Source: Accumulibacter sp.
Lineage (GTDB): Bacteria; Pseudomonadota; Gammaproteobacteria; Burkholderiales; Rhodocyclaceae
DNA: 8,536 nucleotides
Reading direction: 5' to 3'
Assembly: GCA_003538495.1 (NCBI GenBank)
Contig: DPSD01000038.1
Coordinates: forward strand, 1-8,536
A program made the translations under genes and the position numbers. This document shows positions 1-6,248 of this stretch, one piece after another (the stretch's first letter is position 1; each line of letters begins with the position of its first letter). The notes beneath the pieces are model-generated. The model was not told where the DNA came from. It ran no database searches and worked only from the letters and a program-made list of their open reading frames with translations.

Positions 1-1737
<1,737 letters not shown>

Positions 1738-1764
1738 CAGCCGCGCGTCGGGAGCAGGCAGCAC

Positions 1765-1792
1765 AAGAAAGGACGCCGCGGCGTCCTTTCTT
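1765..1792. terminator. Bidirectional intrinsic terminator between pnp and dksA
   Basis: This is a perfect 28-nt palindrome whose GC core GGACGCC-GC-GGCGTCC is flanked by AAGAAA on the left and TTTCTT on the right. Transcripts from either strand would form a stable hairpin followed by a U-rich tract (TTTCTTCCTTCT on +, TTTCTTGTG on -). It lies 27 nt past the pnp stop and 43 nt past the dksA stop in the opposite sense, which is the expected place for a shared terminator of convergent genes. The remaining 98-nt intergenic space shows nothing else. Confidence 0.85.
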
Positions 1793-1835
1793 CCTTCTGC
1801 AGCCATCGGGATCGATCGAACCCCGGCGCAACCCC

Positions 1836-2261
1836 TTACTTGGCGATCTGTTTCTCGCGCACTTCTTCGAGCGTCTTGCAGTCGATGCACAGCGTCGCCG
1901 TTGGCCGCGCTTCCAGGCGCTTGATGCCGATGTCGACGCCGCAGGCGGCACAATAGCCATAGTCGCCGCTGTCGATCAGATCCATCGTTTCCTCGATCTT
2001 CTTGATCAGCTTGCGCTCGCGATCACGGTTGCGCAATTCGATCGCGATGTCGGTTTCCTGACTCGCGCGGTCGTTGGGATCGGCAAAGACGGTCGCCTCG
2101 TCCTTCATGGTATGCACCGTTCGCTCGATGTCGTCCATCAACTGTTGCTTGAGCGCCTCGAGGATGCCGCGAAAATGATCCAGCTGAGCGCTGTTCATGT
2201 ACTCCTCGCCAGTTGTTGGCACGTAGGGGGTGAAATGCTTGTGCAGCAACTCGTCAGCCAT
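1836..2261 (-). CDS. dksA: RNA polymerase-binding transcription factor DksA
   Basis: DksA binds the RNA polymerase secondary channel and, with ppGpp, represses stable-RNA promoters and activates amino-acid biosynthesis promoters. The 141-residue product is close to E. coli DksA (151 aa), with a shorter N-terminus before GEEYMN. The coiled coil runs over about 33-100. Its tip carries DPNDRASQE, with the two acidic residues D61 and D64 corresponding to E. coli D71 and D74, which are needed for function. The conserved stretch ELRNRDRERKLIKKIE follows at 75-90. The four-cysteine zinc finger is complete (C104, C107, C125, C128), so this is the classical zinc-bearing paralogue and not a Cys-poor DksA2. 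The chosen ATG at 2259-2261 has only a weak AGGG ribosome site. The next Met (residue 22) would remove the conserved GEEY lead-in, so the longer start is preferred. It is convergent with pnp and lies 113 nt downstream of the XRE gene. Confidence 0.97.
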   Translation of the reverse strand: MADELLHKHFTPYVPTTGEEYMNSAQLDHFRGILEALKQQLMDDIERTVHTMKDEATVFADPNDRASQETDIAIELRNRDRERKLIKKIEETMDLIDSGDYGYCAACGVDIGIKRLEARPTATLCIDCKTLEEVREKQIAK

Positions 2262-2263
2262 TA

Positions 2264-2276
2264 TCGGGAACCCTGA
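2264..2276 (-). promoter_or_regulatory. dksA ribosome-binding region in a small hairpin
   Basis: On the minus strand the leader reads TCAGGGTTCCCGATA-ATG. The only Shine-Dalgarno-like string, AGGG, sits 9 nt before the start and pairs with CCC in a short GGG-TT-CCC stem. The site is therefore weak and could be partly masked. That is visible in the bases, but any regulatory meaning is inference. Confidence 0.35.
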
Positions 2277-2292
2277 TTTGAAAAAACACGAC

Positions 2293-2321
2293 TAGATAAC
2301 AGAAAAGGCGCCGTCTTGCAA
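2293..2321 (-). promoter_or_regulatory. Possible dksA promoter (weak match)
   Basis: In the 113-nt gap between the XRE gene and dksA, the minus strand has TTGCAA (2316-2321) as a possible -35 element. TATCTA (2293-2298) follows after 17 nt as a possible -10 element, with an AT-rich stretch (TTTTTT) further downstream. The -10 matches the sigma-70 consensus at only three positions, so this is tentative. The TTGCAA lies inside the 8-nt palindrome CTTGCAAG (2315-2322), which could also be part of an operator. A promoter for dksA is expected here, but its exact position is not established. Confidence 0.25.
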
Positions 2322-2374
2322 GCGACGCGCACGCGCGTGGGCCAACAACGGAGTAGCTAGCGGGCAGCCGGGCG

Positions 2375-3121
2375 TCACCGATCGGAGTCCGGTAGCGCCT
2401 CTCGACGGTGGGCCTTGTACCGTTCACGCTGGGCCATTGCCATCTCGAACGCCGCCTGCGTGAAGCTCAGGATCTCGGAAAATTCCTGGTCACTGAGGCC
2501 GCGCGCTGCGTCATTACTGCGGTAGACGTTGACGAACTGGTGCTCGCGTACCGACTGCAGCACCAGTTTGCCGACGCCGAGCGTTTCGAGGCTCTTCCAC
2601 AAATCCGGATTGGCCGTGCGGGTCAGGCTCATGACAAAACCGATCGGATCCTGGCGACCGAAAACCGCCGCCAGACGGAGAATCAACTCGAACGACAACG
2701 CCATGCGACCGTTCTCCAGGGCCTCGATCAGCGACGGATCCTTGAGGTCGATCGCCGCACCGACTTCAGCGATCGTCAAGCCCGCGGCCTCGCGCATCGC
2801 CCGGATCGCGGCACCAGTCCTGGCCCAGGCAGCGGATTCCGCCGCACTTGGCAAGACCACGCGCAAGACCTCGGAAGCCGCCTCGATCGCCTGCCCGTCC
2901 CACAACGCTTTGGACACCTTGCTGGCGGCCTCGAGCGTTCGCCCGGCGACGCCGGCTGCCGAGCTCACGTCGAGCAACTTGCCGGCCATGCTGCGCACCT
3001 GTTCGATCAGACCGGGCTCGTGCCGCGAGGCCGGAGCAGCGGTGACGGCAGGCGGCTTTTTCGTTGTTCGCCTGGCGGCATGGGCCTTGCGCTCCGGAGG
3101 TGGCGCCAGTGGCTTGTTCAT
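2375..3121 (-). CDS. XRE-family helix-turn-helix protein
   Basis: This is a 248-residue protein of unknown target. Residues 1-34 form a basic Pro/Ala-rich tail likely to be disordered. Residues 37-100 are predicted helical and Ala-rich. Residues 103-165 look like an XRE/Cro-type helix-turn-helix: GAAIRAMREAAGLTIAEVGA, then DPSLIEALENGRMALSFELILRLAAVFG. These carry the family's typical spacing and the conserved E-x-G-R stretch after the recognition helix. Residues 170-248 form a distinct C-terminal region (FVNVYRSNDAARGLSDQEF, then a charged helix), perhaps for oligomerisation or sensing; no ligand domain is recognised. The ATG has a good AAGGAG site 6 nt upstream. The gene lies 208 nt after the export operon and 113 nt before dksA on the same strand, so it could regulate either itself, the export genes or neither. 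The HTH assignment is fairly firm and the function is not. Confidence 0.85.
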   Translation of the reverse strand: MNKPLAPPPERKAHAARRTTKKPPAVTAAPASRHEPGLIEQVRSMAGKLLDVSSAAGVAGRTLEAASKVSKALWDGQAIEAASEVLRVVLPSAAESAAWARTGAAIRAMREAAGLTIAEVGAAIDLKDPSLIEALENGRMALSFELILRLAAVFGRQDPIGFVMSLTRTANPDLWKSLETLGVGKLVLQSVREHQFVNVYRSNDAARGLSDQEFSEILSFTQAAFEMAMAQRERYKAHRREALPDSDR

Positions 3122-3127
3122 TGGTCA

Positions 3128-3133
3128 CTCCTT
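3128..3133 (-). promoter_or_regulatory. Ribosome-binding site of the XRE gene
   Basis: The minus strand reads AAAAGGAGTGACCA-ATG. It is a near-consensus AAGGAG site spaced 6 nt from the ATG, which fixes the start of the HTH gene and indicates independent initiation rather than coupling to the operon upstream. Confidence 0.75.
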
Positions 3134-3166
3134 TTCTCATGACTCGTCCGACACAGCAATGGTCAG

Positions 3167-3190
3167 CGCCCTGCCGTTCGGCAGCAGGCG
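3167..3190 (-). repeat. Inverted repeat in the leader of the XRE gene
   Basis: CTGCCG-TT-CGGCAG (3171-3184) is a perfect 6-bp inverted repeat with a 2-nt spacer. It can be extended by CGCC/GGCG (3167-3170 and 3187-3190) across a 2-nt bulge. It lies between the candidate promoter and the start of the HTH gene, where an autoregulatory operator or a leader hairpin could sit. Only the symmetry is observed; the role is inferred. The rest of the 208-nt gap (3122-3329) holds the candidate -10 and the operon-end hairpin listed separately and no gene that I can see. Confidence 0.4.
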
Positions 3191-3219
3191 AGCCGCCCAG
3201 CGACGCACCGCCGACGATC

Positions 3220-3225
3220 ACTATA
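3220..3225 (-). promoter_or_regulatory. Candidate -10 element for the XRE gene
   Basis: The minus strand carries TGTATAGTG, whose TATAGT matches the sigma-70 -10 consensus at five of six positions. No convincing -35 element lies 16-18 nt upstream, where the sequence is GC-rich. It is about 100 nt before the HTH start codon. An activator-dependent or weak promoter is possible, and so is chance. Confidence 0.3.
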
Positions 3226-3289
3226 CATCGGCCGGTCGCGGTCGCGGCACTTCCGCCGCTACCACACCAAGGACAGCGCGTCGGACAGC

Positions 3290-3324
3290 GGCCACGGCCG
3301 CCGGCAACCTGCCGGCGCGTGGCC
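3290..3324 (-). terminator. Strong hairpin at the end of the export operon
   Basis: GGCCACG (3290-3296) and CGCCGGC (3299-3305) pair with GCCGGCG (3311-3317) and CGTGGCC (3318-3324) to give a 14-bp stem with a 2-nt bulge and an AACCT loop. It begins 5 nt past the TAG of the last operon gene on the minus strand. The sequence beyond it is GCTGTCCGACG, with no U-tract, so it is not a textbook intrinsic terminator. It may act as a 3' stabilising stem, a Rho-assisted end or a partial terminator. The structure itself is clear by inspection. Confidence 0.55.
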
Positions 3325-3329
3325 AGGAA

Positions 3330-4235
3330 CTACATCGGCTTCCCGGACGGCGCTGGCGCCGGCTTCGGTAGCGGGCGGGCAGTGCTCGCCGCTGGCGCCG
3401 AAGTGCGGCCGGCGATGGTCGGGAAGCTGGCCCGGCACTTGATTCCCGCCGGCAGCTTCAGACCGGGATTGGCCAGCGCCAGGCGAACGCCGAAAGTGCC
3501 GCTGGCGGCGTCGAGAACGCGGTCGATGACCGCCACCGTCGCCGTATGGCGACCACCGACGGGGATTTCGGGCAAGACCTCCACCATCTGCCCAGGCGTA
3601 AGCTTTCCGAAGGCATCGATCGGCATCAGCACTTCGACGTGCAGCGTGCCGATGTCGGCCAGCCTGAGGATCGGCTTGCGCAGATCACGGTTGTCGGCAA
3701 GTTCGCCGGCATTGAGCAGCCGGTCGACGACCACCCCGTCAACCGGGCTCTTGATGGTCCGCAGGCGCAGTTGCTCGGCAAGGCGGCGATACTCGATCTC
3801 CGCCAGGCGACGTTCATCCTTCGCCTCGAGCAGCTCGGAATCAGCCAGCCGTTTCTCGGTCAACGCCTCGTCGCGGTCGCTCAGCGAAATGAAAGACTGG
3901 CTCGCGAGTTGCTCGCGGCGCTTGTATTTGGTCGTCGAAAACTCGACACGGCTTTCGCCGGTCCGGATCTTTCCCTGCATCGTCGCGCGATAGCGCGCCG
4001 ACTCGGTCGCCGCTCGCTCGACTCCCGAATCGAGCGTCACCAGCACCTGATCCTTCTTGACCATATCGCCGCGGTCAACCCAGATCTTCTCGATCAGGCC
4101 TTCGCTCGCCGCCCGCACGTCGACCGTCTTGCTGGGTTCGATGATGCAATCGAACTCGCCCGCGTAGCCCGTGCCAACCGACGCCAGCGCCAGCGCCAAG
4201 GCGCAGCGCGCTGCTCTTCCCAAGCGCGTCGCCAT
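3330..4235 (-). CDS. Periplasmic adaptor (membrane fusion) protein, HlyD/RND-adaptor type
   Basis: This 301-residue adaptor probably links an inner-membrane machine to a TolC-like outer-membrane channel. Residues 1-25 form a Sec signal peptide: basic start, hydrophobic ALALALASV core, and likely cleavage after A25 in GYA-GEF. The first lipoyl half follows (SEGLIEKIWVDRGDMVKKDQ, 44-63). An alpha-helical hairpin runs over about 71-158, and the second lipoyl half lies at SPVDGVVVDRLLNAGELADN (163-182). A beta-barrel/membrane-proximal part extends to about 273, ending in a Pro/Ala-rich tail. The hairpin tip contains R106-x3-L110-x6-S117, the signature known from AcrA and MacA for contact with TolC. 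The mature protein has two cysteines, C30 in FDCIIEP and C267 in IKCRASF, which could form a disulfide. There is no lipobox, so it is not an obvious lipoprotein. It is the last operon gene, starting 3 nt past the SecA-like stop with its own AAGGAG site. The exact transport partner is unknown. Confidence 0.9.
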   Translation of the reverse strand: MATRLGRAARCALALALASVGTGYAGEFDCIIEPSKTVDVRAASEGLIEKIWVDRGDMVKKDQVLVTLDSGVERAATESARYRATMQGKIRTGESRVEFSTTKYKRREQLASQSFISLSDRDEALTEKRLADSELLEAKDERRLAEIEYRRLAEQLRLRTIKSPVDGVVVDRLLNAGELADNRDLRKPILRLADIGTLHVEVLMPIDAFGKLTPGQMVEVLPEIPVGGRHTATVAVIDRVLDAASGTFGVRLALANPGLKLPAGIKCRASFPTIAGRTSAPAASTARPLPKPAPAPSGKPM

Positions 4236-4238
4236 CTC

Positions 4239-6248
4239 CTACTCTCCTTTTCCGGCAAAGGCCAGAGACTGCTCCATGCGTTTGTCGATCTCAACCGTCA
4301 ACTGTCGAATCCGTGAATTCTGTCGTTCGGCTGCCGCCTGCGCCGACCGCCGAAGCACGCGGCCCATCGCGGCCGGCAGCACTCCAGCCGGAGAAACCCG
4401 CCCGCGCAGCCAGCCAAGCCACTGCGAAGCATGGGCGAGAAACAGTTCGTCATCAAGCGAAACGATCGCTTCGCACGATCCCGGGTCACCCTGACGACCA
4501 GCGCGACCAAACAGCTGGCGGTCGATACGGGCGGCATCGTGGTACTCGGACAGGATCACGTGCAGGCCGCCTGCTTGCCGCACTTCCGGGCTCAACAGGA
4601 TGTCGGTACCGCGCCCCGCCATGTTGGTCGCCACCGTGATCCGGCCAGCCTGCCCCGCCTGCGCGATGATCTCCGCCTCGCCCTGATCCTGGCGGGCGTT
4701 GAGCACTCGATGCGGCAGCGCGGCGTCGTTCAGCCACTGGCTCGCCAGTTCCGACGCTGCCACCGAACGGGTGCCAATCAGCACCGCGCGGCCGCTGGCG
4801 CGCATTTCCCGAGCGCGTTCGACGACCGCCGCCCAGCGTCCCCGGGCATCCAGGAATACGCGCTGACCGAGGTGGCGCCGTACCGCGGGTCGGTTCGGTG
4901 GAATCCGGACAACATCCATCGCATACACCGAACGCATTTCGGGCGCCACCTCGATGGCCGTGCCGGTCATTCCCGCCAGACACAGGTAGCGGCGAAAGAA
5001 GCGCTGATAGGTAATCCGCGAGATGGTGTCGCGCCGCTTGCTGATGTCGAGCTCTTCCTTGACCTCGATCATCTGGTGCAGGCCACGCTCCCACGAACGA
5101 TCGGCCATCACCCGGCCGGTGTATTCATCGACGATCTGCACCTTGTTGTCGGCGATGATGTAGTGCCGGTCGCGCTGGAAAAGGTGCAGCGCCGACAGCC
5201 CCTGCTCGACGAGTTCCTCGCGCGCGCGCGGGATGGTCCACAGCCCCCGCAGACCGGCGGCGAATTCGGCGATCGCGGCACGACCGGCGTCGGTCAGTTC
5301 AATGCTGCGCTCGCTGGGCCGCAAGCGATAATCGCGCCTGTTCGCCAGGCTGGCGGCGAGCGCCAGCGCCTGCTCGTAGAGTACGCGCCCGTTCGGGTCC
5401 TCGACGTTGCTGGAAATGATCAGGGGTGTTCGCGCCTCGTCGACCAGCACGCTGTCGGCCTCGTCGACAATCGCGAAATAGAGCCCGCGCAACAGCGCCG
5501 CTGGCCGCTGCTGCTGGCGCGCTCCGGCCAGCCAGCCATCGAGCAGCGCGCGGGCACCGGCGCTGACCCGCTTCTGGGTAATGCGATCGCGCAGATAATC
5601 GAAAACCAGGTCCTTGTTGACGCAGTAGGTGACGTCGGCGCCGTAGGCCTCGACACGCTGCGCGCTTTCCTGGTCAGGGACGATCAGGCCGACCCGCAGA
5701 CCGAAGAACGCGTAGACCGGCGCCAGATACTCGGCATCACGGGCAGCGAGATAGGGGTTCACGGTGATCACGTGCACCGGCGCGCCAGCGAGCGCGACGG
5801 TCACCGCCGGCAGCACCGCGGTCAGCGTCTTGCCTTCGCCGGTCTGCATCTCGGCCAGCGAGCCGCGCAGCATGGCGTAGCCGCCCATCAGCTGCACCGG
5901 ATAGTGGCGCAGCCCGAGCTGGCGCGAGCAGACTTCGCGCACCAGAGCGAAGCACTCGCTGGCGGCATCGTCGGACGGACCCTCGGCGGTCAGCGTCGCG
6001 CGTAGCGCCGACGCTCGGCGGCTCAGTTCTTGCCTATCGACACCGATCAAGTCGCCGCCGAGCGCCTCGACGCGATCGGCAAAGCGCCGCAGCCGTTGCC
6101 GATGCAGCGGCAGACCGCTTTGCGCCCAGCGGCCGATCAGGCGACCAATCAGTCGGTCGAAGCGACCATCCTTGACGTCGCGACGTTCCGGGTAGAGGCC
6201 GGCGGCGAACTCGTCCACCCGCCAGCTATCGAGCAGTGCCCTAGACAT
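4239..6248 (-). CDS. SecA-like DEAD-type ATPase lacking the C-terminal SecA domains
   Basis: This 669-residue protein is clearly homologous to the SecA motor (about 900 aa in E. coli). Visible parts in order: an N-terminal region of about 115 residues, some 30 longer than usual before the SecA core; Walker A MQTGEGKT at 134-141 (K140); TVNPYLAARDAEY at 162-174; DEAD-type Walker B at 262-265 and DEARTPLIIS at 270-279. A shortened preprotein cross-linking domain follows at about 280-395 and includes QIVDEYTGR. The second RecA fold contains LAGMTGTA, TNMAGRGTDI (541-550) and QLFGRAGRQGDPG (578-590) with R582 and R585. It ends after a helix equivalent to the start of SecA's long scaffold helix (VLRRSAQAAAERQNSRIRQL). 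The helical wing, two-helix finger and CxCx8C(H/C) zinc tail are absent. All ATPase motifs are intact, so an active motor is likely, but not one using SecYEG in the usual way. Its ATG overlaps the preceding gene's stop by 8 nt. Confidence 0.93.
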   Translation of the reverse strand: MSRALLDSWRVDEFAAGLYPERRDVKDGRFDRLIGRLIGRWAQSGLPLHRQRLRRFADRVEALGGDLIGVDRQELSRRASALRATLTAEGPSDDAASECFALVREVCSRQLGLRHYPVQLMGGYAMLRGSLAEMQTGEGKTLTAVLPAVTVALAGAPVHVITVNPYLAARDAEYLAPVYAFFGLRVGLIVPDQESAQRVEAYGADVTYCVNKDLVFDYLRDRITQKRVSAGARALLDGWLAGARQQQRPAALLRGLYFAIVDEADSVLVDEARTPLIISSNVEDPNGRVLYEQALALAASLANRRDYRLRPSERSIELTDAGRAAIAEFAAGLRGLWTIPRAREELVEQGLSALHLFQRDRHYIIADNKVQIVDEYTGRVMADRSWERGLHQMIEVKEELDISKRRDTISRITYQRFFRRYLCLAGMTGTAIEVAPEMRSVYAMDVVRIPPNRPAVRRHLGQRVFLDARGRWAAVVERAREMRASGRAVLIGTRSVAASELASQWLNDAALPHRVLNARQDQGEAEIIAQAGQAGRITVATNMAGRGTDILLSPEVRQAGGLHVILSEYHDAARIDRQLFGRAGRQGDPGSCEAIVSLDDELFLAHASQWLGWLRGRVSPAGVLPAAMGRVLRRSAQAAAERQNSRIRQLTVEIDKRMEQSLAFAGKGE
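4244..4249 (-). promoter_or_regulatory. Ribosome-binding site of the adaptor gene, inside the SecA-like gene
   Basis: The minus strand reads AAAAGGAGAGTAGGAG-ATG. AAGGAG lies within the last codons of the SecA-like gene (Lys-Gly-Glu-stop), 8 nt from the adaptor's ATG. A second GGAG touches the ATG and is too close to act. This is the only gene junction in the operon with a good Shine-Dalgarno, consistent with higher or independent translation of the adaptor. Confidence 0.75.
6241..6248 (-). promoter_or_regulatory. 8-nt start/stop overlap (ATGTCTAG) coupling two genes
   Basis: The minus strand reads GATGTCTAGG: the ATG of the SecA-like gene lies inside the last codons (Phe-Asp-Val-stop) of the M50-HlyD gene. 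No Shine-Dalgarno is present in the 20 nt before it (CTTCCTGTCGCGTTTCG). Translation of the SecA-like protein therefore most likely depends on ribosomes finishing the membrane protein, which would tie the two products in stoichiometry. Confidence 0.7.

Noticed and set aside
2330..2339. CACGCGCGTG palindrome after the XRE gene as a terminator or operator
   Set aside because: A 10-nt alternating GC palindrome is common by chance at this base composition, has almost no loop and no U-tract.
2408..3142. + strand open frames opposite the XRE gene (also 2529-3371)
   Set aside because: They have no domain or ribosome site. The minus-strand frame has an HTH pattern and a strong Shine-Dalgarno.
3290..3324. 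A standard intrinsic terminator
   Set aside because: The stem is strong but no U-tract follows on the minus strand, so it was recorded as a hairpin of uncertain role.
3064..3993. + strand frames opposite the small adaptor (also 3546-4316)
   Set aside because: They are antisense to a protein with signal peptide, lipoyl halves and hairpin motif; Ser/Arg-rich shadows.
3330..4235. Small adaptor as a lipoprotein anchored through C30
   Set aside because: C30 is preceded by GEFD, not by a lipobox (L-A/S-G/A-C), and lies a few residues past a plausible signal-peptidase I site.
4431..6005. A 524-codon open frame on the + strand opposite the SecA-like gene
   Set aside because: It is antisense to a gene with intact SecA motifs, shows no recognisable domain, and has the His/Gln/Arg-rich composition expected of a high-GC shadow frame.
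4239..6248. Reading this gene as the housekeeping secA
   Set aside because: It is about 230 residues too short, lacks the finger, wing and zinc tail, has a shortened cross-linking domain, and sits in an adaptor/protease operon. A separate full-length secA is expected elsewhere.
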